From Pectobacterium parmentieri (GTDB taxonomy: Bacteria > Pseudomonadota > Gammaproteobacteria > Enterobacterales > Enterobacteriaceae): DNA of 64,000 nucleotides. The stretch spans positions 1,612,001 through 1,676,000 of the forward strand of contig NZ_CP015749.1 of assembly GCF_001742145.1 (NCBI RefSeq), written 5' to 3'. Within the stretch, counting starts at the first letter, position 1; each line of letters starts with the position of its first letter. Positions 29,459 through 37,045 of this stretch are shown in pieces. The translations under genes were made by a program, and so were the position numbers. Below the pieces are notes generated by a model. It was not told the DNA's origin. It made no database searches and saw only the letters and a list, made by a program, of their open reading frames with translations.

Positions 29459-29926
29459 GTGTCAGAATCTTGCCCCTGTTGCAGTGGGTTGCAGTATAAC
29501 GCATGCTGCCAACCCTATCTCACGCATGCCGCAACAGCGGCCGAGCCTGTTCTGTTAATGCGATCGCGTTACACCGCTTACGTCAAACACGATGTCGACT
29601 ACCTTATCGCCACCTGGCATCCCGATTGCCAACCCGATAAATGGCGGGAGTCTATTTCCGCAAGCTGTCAAAATTCACAGTGGCTCGGCCTCACTATACT
29701 GGCAACGTCTCCCGGAAAAACGCCTGACGAAGGCTATGTGGAATTCGCCGCACGTTATCTATCGGAAACCGACAGCCAGCGAACAGAATTAATGCGAGAA
29801 CGCTCACGCTTCCTTCGCCAGCATAATCGCTGGTACTATATAGACGGCGTTCATATGCAGACAGGCAGAAATGAACCTTGCCCGTGTGGTTCCGGCAAAA
29901 AATACAAAAAGTGTTGCGGACAATAG
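29459..29926 (+). CDS. ychJ: YchJ family SEC-C zinc-motif protein
   Basis: A 155-residue protein starting at a GTG (29459) after CAGGAG. It has a cysteine motif at each end: [18 protein letters not shown] at the N-terminus and the SEC-C motif [15 protein letters not shown] at the C-terminus, which binds zinc. A NTF2-like UPF0225 domain lies between. The function is unknown. It is divergent from rssA and precedes purU, as in E. coli. Confidence 0.95.
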   Translation: MSESCPCCSGLQYNACCQPYLTHAATAAEPVLLMRSRYTAYVKHDVDYLIATWHPDCQPDKWRESISASCQNSQWLGLTILATSPGKTPDEGYVEFAARYLSETDSQRTELMRERSRFLRQHNRWYYIDGVHMQTGRNEPCPCGSGKKYKKCCGQ

Positions 29927-30008
29927 AACACCGGCAGTCGTCCACGCGGCCTACCGCTGCGTTACCATAAGATCGTTATTTTAGTTTTCGGACAGGATCC
30001 ACACGCTC

Positions 30009-30857
30009 ATGCAATCCCAAAATATACAAAGAAAAGTATTACGAACCATTTGCCCCGACGCAAAAGGGCTCATCGCGAAAATTACGAATATTTGTTATAA
30101 GCACGAACTGAACATCGTACAAAACAATGAGTTTGTCGATCATCGCACTGGTCGTTTTTTCATGCGGACCGAGTTGGAAGGGATTTTCAACGACACCACG
30201 CTGTTAGCCGATCTGGACAGCGCACTTCCCGAAGGTTCGTCGCGCGAATTAACCGCTGCGGGCCGCCGTCGCATCGTCGTTCTGGTGACGAAAGAAGCAC
30301 ACTGCCTGGGCGATCTGCTGATGAAAAGCGCGTATGGCGGTCTGGATGTCGAAATCGCTGCCGTTATTGGTAATCATGATACCTTACAGACGCTGGTCGA
30401 GCGGTTTGATATCCCCTTCCATTTGGTCAGCCACGAGGGGTTAACGCGCGAAGAGCACGATCAACAGATGATCGCGCAGATCGATCAATATAAACCTGAT
30501 TACGTCGTGCTGGCGAAATACATGCGTGTCCTGACACCGGCGTTTGTGCAGCATTATCCTAATCAGGTGATTAACATCCATCATTCATTCTTACCTGCCT
30601 TTATCGGTGCTCGCCCGTACCATCAAGCTTACGAACGCGGCGTAAAAATCATTGGTGCGACAGCTCACTACGTCAACGACAATCTGGATGAAGGCCCGAT
30701 CATCATGCAGGACGTCATTCACGTTGACCATACTTACTCAGGTGACGACATGATGCGTGCAGGCCGCGACGTTGAGAAAAATGTCCTCAGCCGCGCACTG
30801 TATCGCGTACTGGCACAGCGTGTTTTTGTCTACGGTAACCGCACCATTATTCTGTAA
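30009..30857 (+). CDS. purU: Formyltetrahydrofolate deformylase PurU
   Basis: Hydrolyses 10-formyl-tetrahydrofolate to formate and tetrahydrofolate, balancing the one-carbon pools for purine and glycine use. An ACT domain (about residues 8-85), the site of methionine and glycine control, precedes a formyl-transferase fold with the catalytic motif NIHHSFLPAFIGARPY and GATAHYVNDNLDEGPII. The length of 282 is close to E. coli (280). Confidence 0.97.
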   Translation: MQSQNIQRKVLRTICPDAKGLIAKITNICYKHELNIVQNNEFVDHRTGRFFMRTELEGIFNDTTLLADLDSALPEGSSRELTAAGRRRIVVLVTKEAHCLGDLLMKSAYGGLDVEIAAVIGNHDTLQTLVERFDIPFHLVSHEGLTREEHDQQMIAQIDQYKPDYVVLAKYMRVLTPAFVQHYPNQVINIHHSFLPAFIGARPYHQAYERGVKIIGATAHYVNDNLDEGPIIMQDVIHVDHTYSGDDMMRAGRDVEKNVLSRALYRVLAQRVFVYGNRTIIL

Positions 30858-30942
30858 TCGGTTGATCGGACATCTTTTTGTATAAGGATGCGCCGAACGG
30901 AATAAAAAAACGGCAAGCGAATTTATTTTTGATATATAGCGC

Positions 30943-30970
30943 TTTACAGGGGCGTGTCATTTGATATGAT
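30943..30970 (+). promoter_or_regulatory. tRNA-Tyr promoter (stringent type)
   Basis: TTTACA, a 16-base spacer and TATGAT are followed by the GC-rich discriminator GCGCCCCGC. The elements match the well-studied E. coli tyrT promoter and predict ppGpp control. A small leader hairpin (GAAGC-GAAA-GCTTC) follows. Confidence 0.9.
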
Positions 30971-31011
30971 GCGCCCCGCTTGAAGCGAAAGCTTCTTGTA
31001 GCAAGGCCAGT

Positions 31012-31078
<67 letters not shown>

Positions 31079-31096
<18 letters not shown>

Positions 31097-31208
31097 TTTC
31101 AAAGCAATACCTCTGAAGCACATCCCAACACCAAAGCATCAAATTCCCATTAGGGGAAGGTGAGAACCTTCGACCAAGGTTCGACAAAACCGGCACGGTT
31201 TTGAGCAA
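31079..31208 (+). repeat. rtT-like repeat unit 1 (contains the tRNA 3' tail)
   Basis: The first 18 bases are the 3' end of the tRNA gene itself. The unit of about 130 bases recurs 173 bases downstream with about three mismatches. Each unit carries two hairpins: GAACCTT-N5-AAGGTTC, then AAAACCG-N3-CGGTTTT, which could stop transcription. Confidence 0.85.
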
Positions 31209-31251
31209 CGCATAGCGTTGACCCGCAGGGTGAGGAGCGAAGCACCGAATT

Positions 31252-31381
31252 ATCCTTCCCCCACCACCATTTCAAAGCAATATCTCTGAAGCACATCCCA
31301 ACACCAAAGTATAAAATTCCCATTAGGGGAAGGTGAGAACCTTCGACCAAGGTTCGACAAAACCGGCACGGTTTTGAGCAA
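31252..31381 (+). repeat. rtT-like repeat unit 2
   Basis: This is the second copy of the 130-base unit, again beginning with the 18-base tRNA 3' tail including CCA but with no tRNA body. A 43-base spacer separates it from unit 1. The layout matches the repeats after E. coli tyrT, from which the RtT RNA comes. Both inner hairpins are kept. Confidence 0.85.
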
Positions 31382-31544
31382 TACACGCATCCCCTTCAAA
31401 ACACATTGACTATAACTTCATCAAATCAACACCACTGCTCCTTATCCAAAAACGCCCAAAAGGTAAAAAATCATTTCACAATGAAAAAATTATATGAGTT
31501 AATATGGCAATCATATAGAAATGGAATTCTAGAGATCCGATACA

Positions 31545-32390
31545 ATGAATGAATACTACAACCGTAATGTTAGTAGTTTTGAAACAGAAATTGACCGGAA
31601 TATAGCTGAAAAACGAGCTCTGGAGTATGACGTTTCTTTGTTACGGAACGAACTCGATCAAGTGAAAAACAGCGTGGCAAATAAATACATAAAGTGGAGC
31701 CTCGCAAAAGACCATTTCATCAGCGAAGTTACCGCTTATTCACTCGACATCACCAGTAAAATGAATACGGGTGAACTAACCCCCCATGAAGCCATCTACT
31801 CTTTAAAACAAGAAATCGCTACGCTTAAAAGGCAAGATCAAATGCTTGCCATGAAGCAGATGAAGCAAGTCATTATTGCTAAACCTGCCGTTACTGAAGA
31901 AAACCGTAATTCAGGGACAAACGATACAACCCAACACATTAATCTGGTGATTGCCGGTTTAGGATTCGTCAGTGGTGGGCTTCAATTGGTAGCCGGTGCA
32001 GGCATTGCCGGAACAGGGGCGGGGATAATCCCAGGCACATTACTCATGGCTCATGGGTTCAATAATGTCATCGAAAATGGTTACTACCTTCTATACCGAG
32101 AATCCTATACTGGCCCAGTTCGGTTTGTTTATAGACAAATTGGTTCTCAACTCGGCTTATCGAATAAGAATAGTGACGTTATCTATACTTTCGTTGATAT
32201 TGGTTTATCTATCAATGGGTTATTTGGATATCGCTTGACAGAAGACGCGCAAAGGCTATATCGATTTATCAACGCAGATTTGCTCTGGGGAATGAAGCAA
32301 ATGGGAATGAAACTAATGAGCAAGAGCGAGTTTTTTTTGGAATTGACATTTGATGCAAATACACTTGTAGGACAGTATCAGTCATACTAG
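31545..32390 (+). CDS. DUF4225-like protein, candidate type VI secretion membrane-active effector
   Basis: A 281-residue protein of unknown function. The first 115 residues are charged and helical, with coiled-coil character. Residues about 128-175 are hydrophobic and glycine-rich (VIAGLGFVSGGLQLVAGAG then GTGAGIIPGTLLM), like a membrane hairpin with small-residue packing. The C-terminal part (GPVRFVYRQIG, VDIGLSINGLFGY, RLYRFINADLLWGMKQMG) resembles my recollection of the DUF4225 family. There is no signal peptide. It is followed by five small membrane-protein genes and a convergent orphan hcp, so an Hcp-delivered, membrane-permeabilising toxin is a fair inference. The DNA is AT-rich compared with flanking genes. 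The family call is from memory, not a search. Confidence 0.6.
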   Translation: MNEYYNRNVSSFETEIDRNIAEKRALEYDVSLLRNELDQVKNSVANKYIKWSLAKDHFISEVTAYSLDITSKMNTGELTPHEAIYSLKQEIATLKRQDQMLAMKQMKQVIIAKPAVTEENRNSGTNDTTQHINLVIAGLGFVSGGLQLVAGAGIAGTGAGIIPGTLLMAHGFNNVIENGYYLLYRESYTGPVRFVYRQIGSQLGLSNKNSDVIYTFVDIGLSINGLFGYRLTEDAQRLYRFINADLLWGMKQMGMKLMSKSEFFLELTFDANTLVGQYQSY

Positions 32391-32427
32391 AACCAAATTC
32401 TGCGTATTGAAAAATCAAGGAATGATT

Positions 32428-32700
32428 ATGAGCTGGCTCTATTTTTTATTTTCAACTATCGCGATCTTTCCACTTTATTTGTCTGTAAAAAAGTTAACAT
32501 CCTCTCATTTTATCTATACTAGATTTAGCTCAATTCTATTACCTACGTTCTTTATGTGCTTTCACCTTTATATATTCCACGCAGGGAAAATACCATTTAT
32601 AGGTATTTCCATAGAAGACAATGACTTTATTTTTTATAGTTCATTTATATTTGCTTTGCTATGTGCAATAACCAGCGCAGTAGCGCATAACAGAAGTTAA
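32428..32700 (+). CDS. Small membrane protein, candidate immunity paralogue A
   Basis: A 90-residue protein with about three hydrophobic segments. I chose the ATG at 32428 (MSWLYFLF) because AAGGA lies six bases before it and it gives the same 90-residue length as its paralogues. The shared core is FHLYIFHAGKIPF, then ISIEDND and YSSFIF. It starts 37 bases after the DUF4225-like gene. Its second half is nearly identical to paralogue D, but the first half is not. Function is unknown; protection against the upstream protein is an inference from order. Confidence 0.75.
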   Translation: MSWLYFLFSTIAIFPLYLSVKKLTSSHFIYTRFSSILLPTFFMCFHLYIFHAGKIPFIGISIEDNDFIFYSSFIFALLCAITSAVAHNRS

Positions 32701-32990
32701 GCAAAGGATTGATAGAAATGACATTTTTTTATATTCTTTCATCGATACTCATATTCATCCCTGCTTATCTTGCTATAAAAAAAATCACCACATCAGAAGG
32801 TGTTTATCATAAATTTTTTGGCATTCTTATCTCTTTTCTGTTGATGTTTTTCCATTTTTACACCTACCATGATGGAAAGATCCCTTTTTTGGCCATCTCT
32901 ATCGAGGATAACGATATTGCTCATTACAGTTCGTTCATATTTGGACTGATAAGTGGAGTGGTAGGATGTATAGCATACCAAGATAAATAG
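32554..32990 (+). repeat. Direct repeat, copy 1 (second half of A plus all of B)
   Basis: The tract matches 33580-34014 at a fixed offset of 1026 bases until the two-base loss in copy E. Similarity starts abruptly in the middle of paralogue A, at the codons for FMCFHLY. Confidence 0.8.
32718..32990 (+). CDS. Small membrane protein, candidate immunity paralogue B
   Basis: A 90-residue paralogue starting MTFFYILSSILIF, with AAGGA nine bases before the ATG at 32718. The core FHFYTYHDGKIPF, ISIEDND, YSSFIF is kept. It follows paralogue A after 17 bases. It contains a run of eight A's near codon 21, the site where its near-copy E is frameshifted. Confidence 0.75.
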   Translation: MTFFYILSSILIFIPAYLAIKKITTSEGVYHKFFGILISFLLMFFHFYTYHDGKIPFLAISIEDNDIAHYSSFIFGLISGVVGCIAYQDK

Positions 32991-33110
32991 CATAATAAAC
33001 AATAACTTAAAATGACATAATGTTATCTTTAACTATATTCAGCTTGTTATGTACCATAAGGAATGGTGATAACGCATAACAGAAATGAAAAAAATAAGAG
33101 ACTCGCGATA

Positions 33111-33383
33111 ATGGCATCCGTTTACATCACGTTATCAATACTCATGCTCATCCCGACCTATTTTATTATAAAAAAACTTACCTCATCTGAGGATGATTAT
33201 TATAGATTTGGAGGTATTATTGCTTCTTGTGCATTTATGTCTTTTCATTTTTACACCCATCATGCTGAAAAAATCCCTTTTTTAAATATATCTACCGTAG
33301 GCAATGATGCAATGTATTACAGTTCAATCATATTTGGATTTATCAGCGGATTCGTAGGCTGGGCTGCTCATCACGAAAATTAG
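33111..33383 (+). CDS. Small membrane protein, candidate immunity paralogue C
   Basis: The ATG at 33111 (MASVYITLSILMLIP) gives 90 residues, the family length; an upstream in-frame ATG at 33063 would add a 16-residue polar extension that the other copies lack. The core reads FHFYTHHAEKIPF, ISTVGND, YSSIIF, so it is the most divergent member. It has no near-identical partner in the window. Confidence 0.7.
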   Translation: MASVYITLSILMLIPTYFIIKKLTSSEDDYYRFGGIIASCAFMSFHFYTHHAEKIPFLNISTVGNDAMYYSSIIFGFISGFVGWAAHHEN

Positions 33384-33453
33384 AGGTGGTGAAAAAAACA
33401 ACATGATATAATACAGCAACAGTCACACGGAATTATGGGCAGGCTATACTATC

Positions 33454-33726
33454 ATGGCTTTTTTATATGCTTTTTTTTCAACAATCACCCTTATCCCTCT
33501 ATATTTATTTGTAAAAAAGCTGACATCTTCTGAATTTGTGTATACCCGACTCAAAGCCATTTTATTGGCCACCTCTTTCATGTGTTTTCACCTTTATATA
33601 TTCCATGCAGGGAAGATACCATTTGTAGGTATTTCCATAGAAGACAATGATTTTATTTTTTATAGTTCATTTATATTCGCTTTGCTATGTGCAATAACCA
33701 GCGCAGTAGCGCATAATAGAAGTTAA
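33454..33726 (+). CDS. Small membrane protein, candidate immunity paralogue D
   Basis: A 90-residue paralogue (MAFLYAFFSTITLIP). Compared with paralogue A, about 15 of the first 42 residues differ, but only one of the last 48. The DNA after the gene, including the ribosome site of the next copy, is also the same as after A. This suggests duplication followed by gene conversion or selection on the N-terminal half. Confidence 0.75.
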   Translation: MAFLYAFFSTITLIPLYLFVKKLTSSEFVYTRLKAILLATSFMCFHLYIFHAGKIPFVGISIEDNDFIFYSSFIFALLCAITSAVAHNRS

Positions 33727-34014
33727 GCAAAGGATTGATAGAAATGACCTTTTTTTATATTATATCATCGATACTCATATTCATCCCTGCTTATCTTGCT
33801 ATAAAAAATTACCACATCAGAAGATGTTTATCATAAAATTTTTGGCATTATTATCTCTTTTCTATTGATGTTTTTCCATTTTTACACCTACTATGATGGA
33901 AAGATCCCTTTTTTGGCCATCTCTATCGAGGGTAACGATATTGTTCATTACAGTTCGTTCATATTTGGACTTATAAGTGGAGTGGTAGGATCTATAGCAC
34001 ATCGAGAAAATTAA
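33580..34014 (+). repeat. Direct repeat, copy 2 (second half of D plus E)
   Basis: The partner of 32554-32990. The two copies bracket paralogue C, so the array is either an A-B-C duplication that lost its last member or a conversion event. Confidence 0.8.
33744..34014 (+). pseudogene. Frameshifted small membrane protein, paralogue E
   Basis: This is a near-copy of paralogue B with the same ribosome site (AAGGATTGATAGAA). The A-run that has eight A's in B has six here, a two-base loss after about 20 codons. Translation from 33744 therefore stops after about 30 residues, although the rest of the coding sequence to the TAA at 34012-34014 is well kept. It is too short for a standard ORF search. 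It looks recently broken or possibly phase-variable. Confidence 0.8.
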
Positions 34015-34021
34015 AAATCGT

Positions 34022-34097
34022 CTGAATAGCATTCAGCACTATTGAGAAAATTAGTAAGCGCGCAGCCATTATTATTGATTTATTACTACGCGCTTTT
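34022..34097 (+). other. Short inverted repeats between the immunity array and hcp
   Basis: CTGAAT-AGC-ATTCAG at 34022-34036 and AAGCGCG at 34056-34062, pairing with CGCGCTT at 34089-34095 followed by TT, lie in the convergent gap. The second may be a weak terminator. Confidence 0.35.
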
Positions 34098-34140
34098 AAA
34101 TCTGTTAGGTATTTATTTCAGGCGCTGTATTCTTGACCAC

Positions 34141-34620
34141 TTAATAAGAGGATTCTTGCCAGAAGAGACACGAACTGGTTCGTGCTGCAACATGTTCCCA
34201 TTCTATGGTTGCATATTTTAAGGAGACACTTTCTTGTGGTTGCATCCCATTATGTGTCATAGAGTTTGGGAAAAAGAAACGAAGATCGGTGATAATTGCA
34301 TTTCTTAGCCGTAGTGAAAAATAGAGTTCATTGTTCCCCGTTGGCGCAGTTCTGTAAAACTTAAACTCGCAATCTAGTTTTTCATTATCGTCTAATGCCT
34401 GAGCAAATAACGGCGTTGCTTTATCTACCGGTTTACGGATTTCAACAGGTTGAAAGACCACATTTTCAGCCCGCATAATATGGCTGGTAAGCTCATAGAT
34501 AAAAATTTCGTCTTCGTGTGCTGCCTGATATTTATTGCCTATTGACGCAACCGTCGAACATCCTGATGAAATCAATCCTTGTTTACTACCAGTTACACTC
34601 ATATAGATCAAACTAGCCAT
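34141..34620 (-). CDS. hcp: Orphan Hcp-family type VI secretion tube protein
   Basis: Hcp forms the hexameric inner tube of the type VI secretion system and carries small effectors in its lumen. The start at 34620 (MASLIYMSVTGSKQGLISSGC) has an ideal AGGAGG eight bases upstream, so the in-frame ATG at 34650 is rejected. The features TVASIGNKYQAAHEDEIFIYEL, RKPVDKATPLFAQAL and CEFKFYRTAPTGNNELYFSL are classic. At 159 residues it is of normal length. No other secretion genes are near, so it is an orphan copy. It is convergent with the DUF4225-like gene and its array. Confidence 0.93.
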   Translation of the reverse strand: MASLIYMSVTGSKQGLISSGCSTVASIGNKYQAAHEDEIFIYELTSHIMRAENVVFQPVEIRKPVDKATPLFAQALDDNEKLDCEFKFYRTAPTGNNELYFSLRLRNAIITDLRFFFPNSMTHNGMQPQESVSLKYATIEWEHVAARTSSCLFWQESSY

Positions 34621-34780
34621 GGAAATTTCCTCCTGGAAATAACAGTCCAATAATTAAATGCTGGCTCATGGTGGAATTTTAGCCAGAAAATCAGTCTACT
34701 CTGTTAGCCTTATCCATGCAATTCATAAGCTTATCCCCGACATCAGTGCAAATAATTAGCACTACCCCCAACAATGAGCT

Positions 34781-35407
34781 TCACACCTTCCCTTTCCAGC
34801 GCCCTGGGACATAGGAAAACACAGGGAGTTGCCATGACCAGCGAATTGCCGCCAGACGCACAGCGAGGCCAATCGTGAACGATGCCAGCAGGTTAATATC
34901 GTGGTTGACGCTAAACGATTTTAGTCCCAGATATAACAACGCGACTAACAGCGAGACGCTGGCATACAGTTCCTTCTTCAGTACCATTGGCGTACGGTTG
35001 CAGAAGATATCGCGCAATATGCCACCGAAAATGCCGGTCACAATACCCGCCATGACCACCACCGTCATCGAATAATTCAATTTCAGCGCCACATTGCAAC
35101 CAATGATGGTAAAGGCAATCAGCCCCATCGCATCCAGTACCAGAAAGAGACGGTGCAGATGGTGCATGAAGCGCGCAATGATAATCGTGAAAAGACCCGC
35201 GCCAATGGTAAGGTAAATATAGCCGGGATGCTGCGTCCAACCAATGGGATAATTACCGAGGAGAATATCGCGAACGGTGCCACCGCCGAGCGCGGTAATG
35301 AAGGCAATCATGCCTACGCCAAAAATATCCATATTGCGACGCCCGGCGGCCAGCGCCCCGGACATCCCCTCTGCCGTAATCGCGATCAGATAGATGTAAG
35401 TTAGCAC
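34781..35407 (-). CDS. YicG-like glycine transporter / TRIC family membrane protein
   Basis: A 208-residue membrane protein with two repeats of three helices plus one, the UPF0126 (Pfam glycine transporter; also called trimeric intracellular cation channel) fold. Motifs GMIAFITALGGGTVRDILLG and VTGIFGGILRDIFCNRTP are the paired signatures. I place the start at the GTG at 35407 (VLTYIYLIAITAEGMSGALAAG), with AGGA eight bases upstream; the ATG at 35524 lies inside the riboswitch. The glycine riboswitch in the leader strongly supports a role in glycine transport. Confidence 0.9.
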   Translation of the reverse strand: MLTYIYLIAITAEGMSGALAAGRRNMDIFGVGMIAFITALGGGTVRDILLGNYPIGWTQHPGYIYLTIGAGLFTIIIARFMHHLHRLFLVLDAMGLIAFTIIGCNVALKLNYSMTVVVMAGIVTGIFGGILRDIFCNRTPMVLKKELYASVSLLVALLYLGLKSFSVNHDINLLASFTIGLAVRLAAIRWSWQLPVFSYVPGRWKGKV

Positions 35408-35432
35408 ACAAGTTATCCTGTGAAATGTGCCA

Positions 35433-35650
35433 CTCCCTCTGTCCGCTTTACCTGAGAGTTTACGCAGCAGAGCTGCTTGCCCCTTCGGTGGGTTGCATCG
35501 CAACCTCTCTCCAGTTGGCTTCAATGGAATTCGCAGTTAGGGTAGCCTGAGCGATTATGGGAGTTTGCGCCTTCGGCGGAGCGCTATACTTTATGCCAAC
35601 ATCCAGCTTGAAGTATGACAGCGTACACGCCCTCTCTCCTGCGAGGTGCG
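35433..35650 (-). ncRNA. Tandem glycine riboswitch
   Basis: Read on the minus strand, the leader shows two successive gcvT-type aptamers. Aptamer 1 (about 35540-35650) has GGAGAGAGG, CCGAAGGCGCAA and a CTCAGGCT segment. Aptamer 2 (about 35433-35515) has GGAGAGAGG, CCGAAGGGGCAAG, AACTCTCAGGTAAA and GGACAGAGGG. These are the conserved glycine-binding elements. It lies 25 bases before the GTG start. The ORF read over it is spurious. Confidence 0.9.
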
Positions 35651-35838
35651 GAGTATAACGGTCGATAAGCCTCGTGTTCAACTGAATATAAGTGAATCTT
35701 ATTTTCAGCGGTTTTCATCTGTACTCACCATTCCTAACGTCATCCATCGCCTCCAGTCGGAAAGCGTAGCCTCGTCGTGACGCCACGCTCCGTTTTCTGC
35801 TACCATCTGGTCACATTTTTTAGCGAATGGCAGCGAAC

Positions 35839-36645
35839 ATGAAAGTTGTATCTTTTAATATCAATGGCCTGCGGGCGCGCCCTCATCAGTTGGCCGCCAT
35901 TATCGAACAACACCAGCCCGATGTGATCGGGTTGCAGGAAACCAAAGTCCACGATGACATGTTTCCATTAGAAGATGTCAGCCAGTATGGTTACCACGTT
36001 TATTATCACGGACAGAAGGGTCACTACGGTGTTGCCCTATTGTGTAAGGAGCAGCCTATTGCTGTTCGTCGCGGTTTCCCAACAGATGAAGACGATGCAC
36101 AGCGCCGGATCATCATGGCGGACTTTGCTACCGAGCACGGCACGCTTACGGTAGTAAACGGATATTTCCCTCAAGGAGAAAGCCGCGACCATCCGGTGAA
36201 ATTCCCCGCTAAGACGCGCTTCTATCAGGACCTGCAAACCTATCTGGAGCAACATCACAGCGCGACACAGCCGCTGATTGTGATGGGAGATGTTAATATC
36301 AGCCCTACCGATCTGGATATCGGTATCGGCGAAGAGAACCGCAAGCGCTGGCTGCGTACAGGTAAATGCTCTTTCTTACCGGAAGAGCGTGAATGGATGG
36401 CGCGTTTGCAAGGGTGGGGACTCATCGACACCTTCCGTGCCGCTAACCCTGAAAGCAACGATCGCTTTTCATGGTTTGATTACCGCTCTGCCGGATTCGA
36501 TGACAACCGTGGCCTGCGTATCGACCTGATTCTCGCTAGCACCTTCCTGGCCGAACGCTGTGTCGCCACCGGTATTGATTACGATATTCGAGGAATGGAA
36601 AAACCTTCCGACCATGCGCCGATCTGGGCGGAATTTACACGTTAA
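35839..36645 (+). CDS. xthA: Exodeoxyribonuclease III
   Basis: The main apurinic/apyrimidinic endonuclease and 3'-5' exonuclease in base-excision repair. The start at 35839 ([18 protein letters not shown]) gives 268 residues, the same as E. coli; an in-frame ATG 12 bases upstream is less likely. Catalytic motifs [20 protein letters not shown] and [10 protein letters not shown] are all present. It is divergent from the riboswitch-controlled gene. Confidence 0.97.
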   Translation: MKVVSFNINGLRARPHQLAAIIEQHQPDVIGLQETKVHDDMFPLEDVSQYGYHVYYHGQKGHYGVALLCKEQPIAVRRGFPTDEDDAQRRIIMADFATEHGTLTVVNGYFPQGESRDHPVKFPAKTRFYQDLQTYLEQHHSATQPLIVMGDVNISPTDLDIGIGEENRKRWLRTGKCSFLPEEREWMARLQGWGLIDTFRAANPESNDRFSWFDYRSAGFDDNRGLRIDLILASTFLAERCVATGIDYDIRGMEKPSDHAPIWAEFTR

Positions 36646-36668
36646 AACGAGTGTGCAGTAAAAATAAG

Positions 36669-36699
36669 TCACCGCTGTGCAGAAAAGTCACGGCGGTGA
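36669..36699. terminator. Hairpin between xthA and ynjH
   Basis: TCACCGCTGTG pairs with CACGGCGGTGA (one G-U) around a 9-base loop, in the convergent gap. There is no T-run, so its strength is uncertain. Confidence 0.5.
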
Positions 36700-36751
36700 T
36701 TACGATCGATTGCCGTGTTGAGCATTGAAGCACGTATTTCTTACTTCACGT

Positions 36752-37045
36752 TTATTGCTTCACCAGTTGCCATATCAGGTTGTTTGTTCCCAGCGTTTGC
36801 TTGTCCCGCACACATTGCAGAATCACCCCTTCAACCTTTACCACCGCACCTTCGGAATAATTACGGTTTTCATACACACAGCAGCGCAGGCAGTTATTGT
36901 TCTGCTCGCGTACCGTCGTCGTCCCAGCGCCCCACACTTCCGGTGGAACGGGAACGACAATATCCGTTCCGCCGCGATTTGCCTGCGCCAGCGTGGGCAG
37001 CACCAGCATCACACTGGCGAAACATAAAGACACTAACGATTTCAT
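36752..37045 (-). CDS. ynjH: YnjH-like secreted DUF1496 protein
   Basis: A 97-residue protein with a signal peptide (about 1-22, ending AQA). The mature part has the paired cysteines [22 protein letters not shown] and [13 protein letters not shown], as in E. coli YnjH. Function is unknown; it is probably periplasmic. Its ATG overlaps the topB stop by four bases, so the two are translationally coupled. Confidence 0.88.
   Translation of the reverse strand: MKSLVSLCFASVMLVLPTLAQANRGGTDIVVPVPPEVWGAGTTTVREQNNNCLRCCVYENRNYSEGAVVKVEGVILQCVRDKQTLGTNNLIWQLVKQ

Noticed and set aside
35460..35681. 73-codon minus-strand ORF upstream of the glycine-transporter gene
   Set aside because: It lies over the glycine riboswitch aptamers, whose conserved elements explain the sequence.
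34621..35838. Second copy of the tRNA-Tyr tail as a right-hand attachment site for the hcp island
   Set aside because: I found no copy of the CTTCCCCCACCACC tail to the right of the island, so a classical integrated element is not supported. No integrase gene is present either.
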